From G965202915 sp965202915 (GTDB lineage Bacteria; Pseudomonadota; Gammaproteobacteria; Eutrophobiales; Eutrophobiaceae), in contig OZ241847.1 in assembly GCA_965202915.1 (NCBI GenBank), positions 1 through 64,000 of the forward strand: DNA of 64,000 nt, given 5' to 3'. Positions 32,011 through 40,097 of this stretch are shown in pieces. Each line of letters opens with the position of its first letter. The stretch's first letter is position 1. The notes under the pieces are model-generated. The model saw only the letters and a program-made list of their open reading frames with translations. It had not been told where the DNA came from and made no database searches. A program made the position numbers and the translations under genes.

Positions 32011-34781
32011 TGCCGCAAGCGGTTGGCGCGCTTTTGGCCTATAAGATCACCGCGACGTTGACGGTGGGTGCGCTACTCGGTTCGATTGCTATCTCGGTGG
32101 GCATCAGTTTGCTCAGCCGCGTGCTGTTTAAGCCCAAAATACCGGATTTTGATTCCAAGGCGATCGATCGCTCACACATCATTCGCTCAACGATTTCGCC
32201 ACAGCGGGTGATTTATGGGGAGGCGCAGGTTTCCGGAGTGTTGGTATTCGCCGAGAGTTCCGGAGAAGACAATCAATATCTGCACCTGGTTATCGTGCTC
32301 ACCGGTCACGAAGTGGAGGCCATCGACACGGTTTATTTCAACGACAAACCGGCCACCGATTGGGACCCCAAGTGGTATCGCATTCAAAAATTCCTGGGCA
32401 CGGATGATCAGCAGGCCGACCCTCGCCTGGTTCGGGAAACGCAATGGTCGCGCCAACACCGGTTGCAGGGGATCGCCTATCTGTACGTGCGGTTGACCTG
32501 GGATAAGGGCGATGCCGATACCGATTTTACCGAGTTGGCCTGGCCGCACGGGATACCGAACATCAAGGCGGACGTGCGCGGCAAGAAGGTCTATGATCCG
32601 CGTACTGACGCCACTGCCTATTCCAACAACTGGGCATTGTGCGTGGCCGATTATCTGCGTGATGAGCGCCGCGGCCTGGGGACGTCTGCGGATGAGGTGG
32701 ATTATGATACCGTGACCGCCGCGGCCAATATTTGCGATGAGGACGTGGTTATTAATCAGGCCGGCGATACCCAAAAACGGTATCGCTGCGATGGTGTGTT
32801 TGAACTCGATTCTGCGCCGTTGCAGATACTTGAGGCCCTACGCACCGCCGCCGGCGGGGCGGTGATCTGGTCCGGCGGCCAATGGCAGGTGCATCCGGCT
32901 GCGCCGGTGGCCGCGACTCGGCAGTTAAATGAAGACGATCTCCGTGGCGATCTCAGCTATCAGCCGCGGCGTGCGCGGAGTGAGCTGTTCAACGCCGTGC
33001 GCGGCACGTTCATCGATCCGACCCAGCAGCATCAACCGACGGACTTCCCGCCAGTGGTCAACCCCAGGTATGAGGCTGAGGACGGCGGTGAGCGGATCTG
33101 GTTCGATACCGATCTGCCGTTCACCAATAATGCCATCGCCGCCCAGCGGCTGGCAAAAATTGAACTGGAACGACATCGGCAATCCGTCACTGTTGCGATG
33201 CCGTGTAAGCTGACGGTGCTGGGCATCAAGGCCTGGGACGTTATCGAGCTTTCAATCACACACCTGGGTTGGGTCAATAAAAAGTTTCAGGTACTTTCCT
33301 GGACGCTTACTGATGATTTGGGCATCGATCTGGAACTGGTTGAGTACGCCGACGAGGCTTACATTTGGAATTTGGGCGATGCCGTCCAGCGCGACCCGGC
33401 TCCGGATACGCGCCTGCCCGATCCGCGCCAGGTGCCGGCGCCGCTGGTCTTGAAACTGGATAGCACGGAACTGTTTGTATCCGGCGCCGGCGACGTCCAC
33501 AGCCAAATCATCGCAAGTTGGACGCCGGCCCCATTCGCGTTTGTGGCCAGCTACCACGTGCAATATAAACTCTCCGGCGCGGAAGCCTGGACTGAGGCCA
33601 CCGCCGTGGGCACCCGCCATATGATCCAGCCGGTGCTGGACGGAGAGCAATACGACGTGCGCGTGCGCGCGGTCAATACCCTGGGCGCATACTCGAGATG
33701 GACCAGTGCACTGAACCACTTGGTCCAAGGCAAGACGACCCCGCCGGCGAATGTGAGCGGCTTTCGCGTCGACCGGGAGCCGAGCGGGGCGCGGATTTTT
33801 AGATGGAATTCGGTCTCGGATTTGGATCTCCGAGGATATTTGATTCAATACAAATTGGGCACCGGCCACAGCTGGGATGCACTGCGACCTATGCATGAAG
33901 GTTTGCTCCAGAGTTCACCCTGGGAGACCAATCAGCTCGCTGCCGGGGTATATACCATCGGAATTGTCGCAGTGGATACGTCGGGGAATGAATCGGTAGC
34001 ACCGGCTATCATCGAATCCAATTTTGGCAACCCCTATTTGGAAAATGTGATTTACTATCACCAGCCCCACTTGCACGGCTGGCCCGGTGACATTGTGGGT
34101 GGGGTGCGGGATCAGGATGCTTCGACGATTACCGGCGTGCTTCCTCAAGATTTACGTGGTGATAATGCATTTTATTGGTTGCATTACATATCATGGGATC
34201 AGTTTGAAACCTGGGGCGGCCGCGGGCGACAGAATGACTTTGTTTCTGGGGACTCATATATGAGTTATTTTGTCCGTGTAAATCTCGGCATCGAGGTCTC
34301 GGTGGTGCCCTACACCTCGGCTGAGGCCCTAGGCGATGTGACGATAGAAATAAGATACAGGGATTCTAGCAGTCCCTTTTTCAACGATTTTAAAGAGCTG
34401 AACGGGGTTCCGATCAAGGTCGATAGATTTTTGGAGTTTCGAATAACGGTGACGCCGAATGAGCAGTATCCGGATATCATCAAATTGTTGTCGGCAACCC
34501 TCGCGTTGTCGACCGAATCGAAAACAGAGCTGATCAATGATAGCGACACCGGTGATTGGGCAGGTTCTGCGATGAGTGGGCGAATTGTCCCGACGACGGT
34601 AGAATTTACCCATATATATCAAATTCAGCTGGCGCTCCAGTCCGTGGGGCCGGGGTGGACGTGGGAAGTGATAGACAAAGATGCGTCGGCACCAAAAATT
34701 AAGATATACAACGCTGCCAAACAGCCTACGGACGCGGTGGTGGACGTTTTGGTAAGAGGAGTACCGACAAATGTGGCCTGA
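32010..34781 (+). CDS. Central tail tip protein (lambda gpJ-like)
   Basis: A 923-residue protein starting MPQAVGALLAYKITATLTVG. A hydrophobic stretch near the N-terminus (GALLGSIAISVGISLLSRVL) precedes the conserved hub region with RSTISPQRVIYGEAQVSGVL and an LTGHEVEAIDTVYFND segment. Fibronectin type III-like domains lie at about 475-660, with SYHVQYKLSGAEAWTEA and YLIQYKLGTGHSWDAL. The C-terminus (660-923) is beta-rich and probably binds the host receptor. Gene J-type proteins determine host range. The start shares one base with the previous stop. The last 11 nt overlap the next gene. Confidence 0.9.
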   Translation: MPQAVGALLAYKITATLTVGALLGSIAISVGISLLSRVLFKPKIPDFDSKAIDRSHIIRSTISPQRVIYGEAQVSGVLVFAESSGEDNQYLHLVIVLTGHEVEAIDTVYFNDKPATDWDPKWYRIQKFLGTDDQQADPRLVRETQWSRQHRLQGIAYLYVRLTWDKGDADTDFTELAWPHGIPNIKADVRGKKVYDPRTDATAYSNNWALCVADYLRDERRGLGTSADEVDYDTVTAAANICDEDVVINQAGDTQKRYRCDGVFELDSAPLQILEALRTAAGGAVIWSGGQWQVHPAAPVAATRQLNEDDLRGDLSYQPRRARSELFNAVRGTFIDPTQQHQPTDFPPVVNPRYEAEDGGERIWFDTDLPFTNNAIAAQRLAKIELERHRQSVTVAMPCKLTVLGIKAWDVIELSITHLGWVNKKFQVLSWTLTDDLGIDLELVEYADEAYIWNLGDAVQRDPAPDTRLPDPRQVPAPLVLKLDSTELFVSGAGDVHSQIIASWTPAPFAFVASYHVQYKLSGAEAWTEATAVGTRHMIQPVLDGEQYDVRVRAVNTLGAYSRWTSALNHLVQGKTTPPANVSGFRVDREPSGARIFRWNSVSDLDLRGYLIQYKLGTGHSWDALRPMHEGLLQSSPWETNQLAAGVYTIGIVAVDTSGNESVAPAIIESNFGNPYLENVIYYHQPHLHGWPGDIVGGVRDQDASTITGVLPQDLRGDNAFYWLHYISWDQFETWGGRGRQNDFVSGDSYMSYFVRVNLGIEVSVVPYTSAEALGDVTIEIRYRDSSSPFFNDFKELNGVPIKVDRFLEFRITVTPNEQYPDIIKLLSATLALSTESKTELINDSDTGDWAGSAMSGRIVPTTVEFTHIYQIQLALQSVGPGWTWEVIDKDASAPKIKIYNAAKQPTDAVVDVLVRGVPTNVA

Positions 34782-35277
34782 CACGGACGGGTTAAGAGGC
34801 GAGCACCTGAACAATGGCACTGACTCGCCTTCCCGGGCCCGCCCGGCACTTTTCGCCGCCGTGACCAAGCTGCTCGATATCATTCGTCTGCGCGGTCAGG
34901 GGGACGGCATTTGTGATCTCGGCGAGGACGCGAAAGTACCGCCCGGCCGACTCGGTAAGGGTGAAGCCGGGGGGGTGTGTGAACTCGATGATAACGGTTT
35001 GATTCCGGCCTATCGTTATGACGCCGTTGTCGCCGGCGCTGGGTTGGCGCGAGAGGGTCAAACAGTAAAACATGCGGACACGTCGCGACAATCATCCGTC
35101 GTCGCCGGCGAGGGCAAAGCAATAACTAACCTGTCTGTTGACGAGTTTGGTCACGCGACTCTAATTCAAACGGGTGTATTCGTGACCGCGTTGCGCTGGT
35201 CGGGGCAGCATGGCAATGGCGTGGCGCCGCTGCAGGCAAAAATCGGTGGTCGCTGGTACACCGTATCCACGAGCTGA
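34771..35277 (+). CDS. Fibre- or collar-like protein, copy A
   Basis: A 168-residue protein after the tail tip gene. It shares with the next gene the order RGQGDGICDL, KVPPGRL, GGVCELDDNGLIPAYRYD, VDEFGHATL and ALRWSGQHG. GKVP-x-x-RL-like motifs of this kind are found in phage tail fibre repeats and collagen-like tail proteins. It may form a short receptor-binding or side fibre. No chaperone-type partner is seen. Confidence 0.7.
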   Translation: MWPDTDGLRGEHLNNGTDSPSRARPALFAAVTKLLDIIRLRGQGDGICDLGEDAKVPPGRLGKGEAGGVCELDDNGLIPAYRYDAVVAGAGLAREGQTVKHADTSRQSSVVAGEGKAITNLSVDEFGHATLIQTGVFVTALRWSGQHGNGVAPLQAKIGGRWYTVSTS

Positions 35278-35287
35278 TGAGAAAGAC

Positions 35288-35875
35288 ATGTCATTTCCAA
35301 CACAAAACGGCTTAGAAACTTCCGGGCTGGATGCCGGCGCCGACAGACCCGAAAGCGGCCTCCCGGCGCTGTTTCAACTGGTCATAAAGTTACGGGCATT
35401 AATATTATCGCGCGGCCAGGCCGAAGGGATATGCGAGTTGGACGCAGAGGGTAAAGTTCCCGATGGACGCATCGATAAAGCCATCGCCGGTGGCCTCTGC
35501 GAGCTGAATGAACAAGGTAAAGTGCCGGCGGTGCGGTTGCGCCAAGTGCGCGCGGGGGTCGGTTTGGTGCGACAGCCTGATGACAGCTTTGAACATGCGA
35601 ACAGCTCCGATGCGCACATCAATGCGCCGCCTGGGCATGCCCTTACGCGCCTTGAGCTGGATGAATTTGGCCATATTACCCTGGCCTCGTTCAGCCCGCT
35701 GATCCGCGCCGTGCGTTGGGGTGGGCCGCATGATTTTCACTGCGTTACCAGGCACCGTAGCGGTGTGTGTGGGCAGCCCGGAACAACAACAAGGACCTGT
35801 ACCTTGACTGCCCCCGCGCCGCTGCAAGTCTTGCTCGGTGAGACCTGGGTAACAGTTAGCCATACGGAAATTTAG
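35288..35875 (+). CDS. Fibre- or collar-like protein, copy B
   Basis: A 195-residue paralogue of the previous gene: RGQAEGICELDAEGKVPDGR, then GGLCELNEQGKVPAVRLRQV, LELDEFGHITL and AVRWGGPHD. It has an extra C-terminal segment with two cysteines (CVTRHRSGVCG), perhaps a structural or disulfide element. I use the ATG at 35288 with GAGAAA upstream; a longer in-frame reading from 35210 would overlap copy A. The two proteins could form a mixed fibre tip. Confidence 0.7.
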   Translation: MSFPTQNGLETSGLDAGADRPESGLPALFQLVIKLRALILSRGQAEGICELDAEGKVPDGRIDKAIAGGLCELNEQGKVPAVRLRQVRAGVGLVRQPDDSFEHANSSDAHINAPPGHALTRLELDEFGHITLASFSPLIRAVRWGGPHDFHCVTRHRSGVCGQPGTTTRTCTLTAPAPLQVLLGETWVTVSHTEI

Positions 35876-35887
35876 CGAGGAATAAAT

Positions 35888-36943
35888 ATGTTCAAGTTAT
35901 ATGGGCACTTCAAAACCTACTCCCGCCCCGGCGCCTTAGCCGACGCCGGCGTTATTTTTTTTAGAAATGCCGCCGGGCAGGACTTCTACGATCTGCAAAG
36001 ATCCGGACTCGATGGCAAACAGTTCTTTTTGATTGATCCAACGACACGCCAGCTCATCGTCTCAACCAGCGACAAGACGCGCCTGGTCCCAGATGACAGC
36101 CTGCTCGTTGCAAGCGATGAGCCGCTGCAAATTACCGATCCCGCCGACTTTGTTTGGAATGGCGACGAAATTGTTCCCCGCCCGGCTAATTCGCAAGAGG
36201 TGAGTGCTGTAATAGCGCAGAGCCGTTTCCAGGCAGTGCTTGATGCACTGCCGGAAGCCTGTAAAAATTCGGTGCGGGTGGTACTGGCCAGAGACTATGA
36301 TGGGCTTGATACCCGCGCTGTTCAACGCCAATCCGACGGTAAAACAGTGGGTGTAGAGATCACTGGCATTTACGGTAGTATTGATGAGGGCGGGCTGCAA
36401 TCGATCCTGACGCTGACCCAATTTAACAACGACTGCATCGCCTTCGGCGTTCCATCGATTCAGACCCTCAGGGGCTCTGATGCAATTGACAAAGACCGTT
36501 TCACCAACCACCTGATTCAAAGATTCCAATTCAACGCCATCTACGGCCGAGATCAAAACTATGCCTGGCTACCCATGTCCGTTGAAATGTGGGCAAACCG
36601 GCAATGGCAGAGCATCAAAGACCGCCGTGACCTGGCCGCCCATGCCGATGTGGAATTTAAAGCGACCCGCTTCCAGGCCGGCCCGACAAGCCGTGCGAAC
36701 CTGGCCGAAGTGCTGACCGCCGTCGCCGGTGGCTGGGTGCTGCCCGGAGATTATACATGGCGCGATGCCGGCAATACCGACGTGGCCATGACCCTCGAAG
36801 AACTTCAACAACTCGCCCGCGCCATGACAACGCAGAAAGACGCCGCTTACCGCGCATCCTGGGCCAGCCGGTCAGCGATAGACGCAATCGTCGCCGGCGA
36901 CGACGATGATAGCGACAAAATCGCAGCAATAAAGGTCGTATGA
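35888..36943 (+). CDS. Tail-end protein with a C-terminal DUF4376-like domain
   Basis: A 351-residue protein. The C-terminal 110 residues (ADVEFKATRFQAGPTSRANL, then GWVLPGDYTWRDAGNTDVAM) match the DUF4376 domain found at the end of tail fibre and tail assembly proteins in transposable phages. The N-terminal half (MFKLYGHFKTYSRPGALADA) and middle (VRVVLARDYDGLDTRAVQ, then TLTQFNNDCIAFGVPSI) are unassigned. It is the last recognisable structural gene, so a fibre or fibre-assembly role is likely. It overlaps the desaturase gene by 4 nt. Confidence 0.8.
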   Translation: MFKLYGHFKTYSRPGALADAGVIFFRNAAGQDFYDLQRSGLDGKQFFLIDPTTRQLIVSTSDKTRLVPDDSLLVASDEPLQITDPADFVWNGDEIVPRPANSQEVSAVIAQSRFQAVLDALPEACKNSVRVVLARDYDGLDTRAVQRQSDGKTVGVEITGIYGSIDEGGLQSILTLTQFNNDCIAFGVPSIQTLRGSDAIDKDRFTNHLIQRFQFNAIYGRDQNYAWLPMSVEMWANRQWQSIKDRRDLAAHADVEFKATRFQAGPTSRANLAEVLTAVAGGWVLPGDYTWRDAGNTDVAMTLEELQQLARAMTTQKDAAYRASWASRSAIDAIVAGDDDDSDKIAAIKVV

Positions 36944-37644
36944 CGGCACAAAGGAAAATAAACTGCATCCATGTTGTCGCAACCGTGACGCTGGCGATCA
37001 CCCTGGCGCTTGATGCCCGCCTGGACTTATTCATCGCTGGCTTGGTCATTGGCTGGATGCTGTGGCTTATCGGCGTAAGCCTGTCACTTCACAAATGGAG
37101 CGCCCATCGGAGCTGGTGCCCGCGCCGCCGCCTAATCAAAATCCTGCTGCTATGGCTAGGCACGTGCTGCTGCCTTGAATCAGCTATCAGTTGGCGTAAT
37201 GCCCACCGTTTGCACCACCGACACTCCGACACCCCCGCCGACCGTTTCAGTGCCACTGGCTGGCAAGCGATCAAGATAGGTCTCTATTACCACCTGCCGC
37301 CGGTCGTACACGTCCGCCTGAATGAATGGCGTCTCCGGCCACTACACCGCTGGTTCCACCGGCACTATTTCCAAGTGCTTACGGTCACCGCCACAGCAAT
37401 CATCGCCGCCGCCGGCGCCAACGCCGCATACTTCATCTCGCTTCCTATCCTGTACGTGCTATGCGGCTACTTCTGGATCACCGTCATCGCCCACCATCAC
37501 GGCCAACCCCACGACCACCCCATCGCCGAGTTCCTGTTCCCCGGAGAAGGTCACCACGCCGCCCATCATCGTCACCCAGGTCTTCCGAATCCGGGTCACT
37601 TTGACCTCACCTCGCCCATCATCGCGATTCTAACCCGCGCCTAA
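36940..37644 (+). CDS. Membrane fatty acid desaturase-like protein
   Basis: A 234-residue membrane protein with the three histidine boxes of integral-membrane acyl desaturases: HKWSAH (H51, H56), HRLHH (H89, H92, H93) and HAAHH (H206, H209, H210), which bind the two irons. Hydrophobic stretches flank the boxes (LFIAGLVIGWMLWLIGVSLS, then ILLLWLGTCCCLESAI and AAYFISLPILYVLCGYFWI). It is shorter than bacterial delta-9 desaturases (about 300). Its start overlaps the DUF4376 gene, so it is part of the phage late operon or a passenger at its end. It would change membrane lipid saturation; substrate unknown. Confidence 0.82.
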   Translation: MTAQRKINCIHVVATVTLAITLALDARLDLFIAGLVIGWMLWLIGVSLSLHKWSAHRSWCPRRRLIKILLLWLGTCCCLESAISWRNAHRLHHRHSDTPADRFSATGWQAIKIGLYYHLPPVVHVRLNEWRLRPLHRWFHRHYFQVLTVTATAIIAAAGANAAYFISLPILYVLCGYFWITVIAHHHGQPHDHPIAEFLFPGEGHHAAHHRHPGLPNPGHFDLTSPIIAILTRA

Positions 37645-37655
37645 AATCAAACAAA

Positions 37656-37672
37656 TGTTGACATAGTCAACA
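37656..37672. promoter_or_regulatory. 17-bp perfect palindrome near the right prophage end
   Basis: TGTTGACATAGTCAACA lies 11 nt after the desaturase stop. Its TTGACATAGT matches the beginning of the 41-bp late promoter elements. It may be a regulator or transposase site, or the relic of a promoter. Confidence 0.5.
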
Positions 37673-37725
37673 CCCCTGCACACCCATCTTTCGCAATAAT
37701 TCCGCCCCAAGTTTCGCGCGCCTCT

Positions 37726-37735
37726 AGTCAGGGTC
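37726..37735. other. Right prophage-host junction
   Basis: Host coding sequence for an Ig-like repeat stops matching after codons for VNLTL, at 37731. The phage side begins, read inward on the minus strand, TGACTAGAGGCGCG. A TG inward end is expected for Mu-like elements. The short target duplication cannot be confirmed because the left end is not in the window. Confidence 0.75.
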
Positions 37736-39262
37736 AGGTTGACTATCTGGCCGACGAAGAACGTCCGGTCAGGGAAAGTGGCACCAGCAGGGAAGCGCAG
37801 GGCCTCGGCAACAATGACGTCAAACTCTATGGTGTCGCTGCGACCGTTGGCATCGGTGACGGTGTAGGTGTGGGTGGTGGTGGTGCCGCCGCCTGCATTC
37901 ACGCTATTGGAGGAGATGCGACGTGTACCGGCGTTGAAGTTGACCCCGTTCGGCAGGGCCGGGGAGATGCTGTAGATGTACGGTCCCGTGCCACCTTCGG
38001 CCGCCGGCAGGGTCACTTCGCGCACGCCATGGTCTATAGTATAACGCTGGTCCGGAATGGTGGCGTTGTTGCGGAAGGTCACGGCGTTGCCTTCAATCGT
38101 GATGACGACGAAGGCGGGCACAGCGTCAGGGTGCTGGACGAAGTCGAAATCAAGCCGAAAGGTTTCCGTGAGCGTCTCCCCTAATGGCAAGTTCCGAACG
38201 GTGGGGTTAAGCAAGTTCAAGATGTAGGTCCATCTTGCAGAGTTAGCATTCCTTTGTTCGAAACTGAACCTCCCGTACTGGGTGTTGCGTTCAGATTGTT
38301 CAGTTACCTCGGCGGTAGCTCGGTTGGTACCTCTAAAAAAAGAGTTGGTTAGGACGTTGGTAATAGTAGATCCTGACTGTTGCACAGTAACGCTTAAAGT
38401 CAACCCCCCAGCGAACACGATCTGGTTGCCCGCGGGCTGCATGAAGATGCGCGCATTCTCCAGATAAGCCCGTCTTCGTTCCGATTCGCCGGGCCGTATG
38501 TTCTTTGCCAGCGCCCGGTAGATGAAGGTATTGCTGCCGGTGGCGCTGGGTGTGCCGGTCAATACGCCGGTATCCGGATTCAGGCTCAGCCCGAAGTCGG
38601 CCAGTTGCGGGCCGCGTACCCGGAGCTGGAGCAGACCATAGGTGACGCCGCCGGCGCCACCCATGGCACGGGGCAGGGTCACGTTCACCGGCGTGCCCAC
38701 GGTGTAGGTCTGTTGCGGGAAGCTCCGCACCAGGAAATACGGGTCAAGGTTCTCCCGGATGAAGATAGAGAAGCCGAGCGTGGCGGTGCGTTCATCGGCG
38801 TCGGTGACCGTATAGGTGTAAGCCATACCATTCTGGGGCGTGAGCGGGAAGCCGGAGAGGACACGGGAGTTGGCGTTAAAGCTGAGACCGTCCGGCAGGC
38901 CACCGCCGTTATTCCGGACGAGGGTGTAGCGCAGGGGGCCGGTGCCGCCGGTGGCCGCCGGCAAGGTGCGGTTGACGAACCGGCCCTGGGTGTACACCTG
39001 GTTGTCAATAGAGGTGCCCCCGAAACCGGGCTGGGCCGCGGCGTACTGCGTCGGTATCAGGCTCAGTACCGGGGCCAGGACGAAGGCCGAGACGAGGGCC
39101 AGGCGCGCGAACCGGAGACGGCGGAGGCGAGCACCGCCGCGGGCGGACGGCCTGAGGTCAGCTAAATTATTGGGGGGGGGGGGTGAAAGGCAGGCTGGTG
39201 GCCACCCGACGGGCGGGGCGGCGGTTATCCATCCGGCGTGTTCGCGGTGTGTTATCCATCAT
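37731..39262 (-). pseudogene. Surface protein with putative Ig-like repeats, interrupted by the prophage and out of frame at a C tract
   Basis: The main frame (about 39160 down to 37731) encodes a signal peptide (LALVSAFVLAPVLSLIPTQY, then AAAQ) and at least four putative-Ig/cadherin-like modules of the He_PIG type, with LPAATGGTGPLRYTL, LPRAMGGAGGVTYGL and LPAAEGGTGPYIYSI plus YTVTDA endings. At 37731 the next module breaks after VNLTL where the prophage begins, so the 3' part must lie beyond the left prophage end. The likely start ATG (39262, AGAGGG upstream) is separated from the signal peptide frame by 12 C; with 12, translation hits TAA, with 11 it would be in frame. Probably a secreted or surface adhesin-like protein. 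Confidence 0.78.
39172..39183 (-). repeat. Homopolymer tract of 12 C (minus strand)
   Basis: Twelve G on the plus strand, C on the coding strand, between the start codon and the signal peptide of the surface protein gene. Loss of one base or gain of two would restore the frame. This is a typical contingency-locus arrangement, although sequencing error in such tracts is possible. Confidence 0.85.
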
Positions 39263-39343
39263 GACCCTCTTATGTTCTCAAGTATCGACTGCATTGCAAA
39301 GTCTTATCTCCACCCATTCAGTATAGCCGATTATCCCGACCCA

Positions 39344-39943
39344 TCAACCCAATTTAATCAACCCGACAACCACACTGATCTGCGCAATCATCGCACCAAC
39401 GATCCAGCGCGTCAGTCTTGTTTCCGCGTTGGCAATGTTCGCCTGGGTGGACAGGCGCAGTTTCTCTATGTCCGCCTGTGTAGCCAGGCGCAGTTTCTCT
39501 ATGTCCGCCTTCACCTCAGCAATGTCCGCCCTGGTGTCCGCGCGCAGTTTCTCTATGTCCGCCTTGGTGTCCGCGCGCAGTTTCTCTATGTCCGTCTGGG
39601 TGGCCAGGCGTAGTTTCTCTATGTCCTCCTGGGTGGCCAGGCGCAGTTTCTCGATGTCCGCCTTCACCTCGGCAATGTCCGCCCTGGTGTCCGTGCGCAG
39701 TTTCTCTATGTCCGCCTGGGTGGCCAGGCGTAGTTTCTCTATGTCCTCTCTGGTGGCTAGGCGTAGTTTCTCTATGTCCGCCTGGGTGGCCAGACGCAGT
39801 TTCTCTATGTCCGCCCTGGTGGCCAGATTGCTGTTAATCATAGCGACCTGCTCACCGGCCAGGGCTTCCGCCTGCGCTTCGGTGAAACCGGATTCAGTCA
39901 GGTGCTTGACAAATTTATGTGTATCAAATGCGATGGCTTCCAT
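39344..39943 (-). CDS. DUF1640-like coiled-coil protein of 11-residue repeats with a C-terminal membrane anchor
   Basis: A 199-residue protein. The N-terminal part (FDTHKFVKHLTESGFTEAQA, then EALAGEQVAMINSNLATRAD) is the usual start of DUF1640/CCDC90-like proteins. Residues 44-175 consist of ADIEKLRLATQ-type 11-residue repeats, about twelve units with two ADIAEVK interruptions, predicting a long right-handed coiled coil. A C-terminal membrane segment follows (WIVGAMIAQISVVVGLI). Its function in bacteria is unknown. The 33-bp DNA repeats (about 39430-39830) are nearly identical and should change number easily. Confidence 0.85.
   Translation of the reverse strand: MEAIAFDTHKFVKHLTESGFTEAQAEALAGEQVAMINSNLATRADIEKLRLATQADIEKLRLATREDIEKLRLATQADIEKLRTDTRADIAEVKADIEKLRLATQEDIEKLRLATQTDIEKLRADTKADIEKLRADTRADIAEVKADIEKLRLATQADIEKLRLSTQANIANAETRLTRWIVGAMIAQISVVVGLIKLG
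39430..39830 (-). repeat. 33-bp coding tandem repeats
   Basis: Units of 33 bp encode ADIEKLRLATQ and close variants. They have no unique spacers and are part of the open reading frame. Confidence 0.9.
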
Positions 39944-40097
39944 ATTCAGGTACCGGATATTTTATACGGGTACGGCAGGGATCCTCCACCTGCCACGGTT
40001 CTCCACCCATTAAGTATAGCCGTTTATCCCGGCCCGTCAAGCCCGGACACAGCCCCGGACTCTCGATTCACAACCGCACTGGCGCCGTTTCCGCCCG

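Larger units (their letters stand above)
1..37730. mobile_element. Mu-like transposable siphophage prophage, left end outside the window
   Basis: The block contains a DDE transposase with a MuB-type ATPase partner, Mor activator, GemA, Mu-type terminase, portal, gpF, gpG, protease/scaffold and capsid genes, and a lambda-like flexible tail module. That mix is typical of B3/D3112-type transposable siphophages. The right boundary is set by loss of the host reading frame at 37730/37731, where the phage side reads, inward on the minus strand, TGACTAGAGGCGCG; an inward TG is usual for Mu-like ends. The left end is not visible, but the com and methylase genes at the far left match gene types found at an end of Mu. 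At about 38 kb the size fits this phage group. The divergent layout is unusual. Confidence 0.93.
39308..40044 (+). repeat. Direct repeats flanking the DUF1640-like gene
   Basis: About 43 bp starting CTCCACCCATT and including AGTATAGCCG and TTATCCCG occurs at 39308-39350 and at 40001-40044, with about four substitutions and one inserted base. The two copies bracket the coiled-coil gene. They may mark a duplicated or mobile cassette, or a small dispersed repeat. Confidence 0.7.

Noticed and set aside
1..37730. Two different adjacent prophages, one leftward and one rightward
   Set aside because: Each late gene set occurs once, both share the same 41-bp promoter element, and the total length equals one genome; a left-flank sequence would settle it.
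38605..39165. 186-codon plus-strand frame rich in Gly and Arg
   Set aside because: Antisense to the Ig-like surface protein; low complexity and no family pattern.
39430..39830. CRISPR array
   Set aside because: The 33-bp units follow one another without unique spacers and stay in one open frame, so they are coding repeats.
39429..40013. 194-codon plus-strand frame of RRSFSMSA-type repeats
   Set aside because: It is the reverse reading of the 33-bp repeats of the DUF1640-like gene; the minus frame has family start, coiled coil and membrane anchor.
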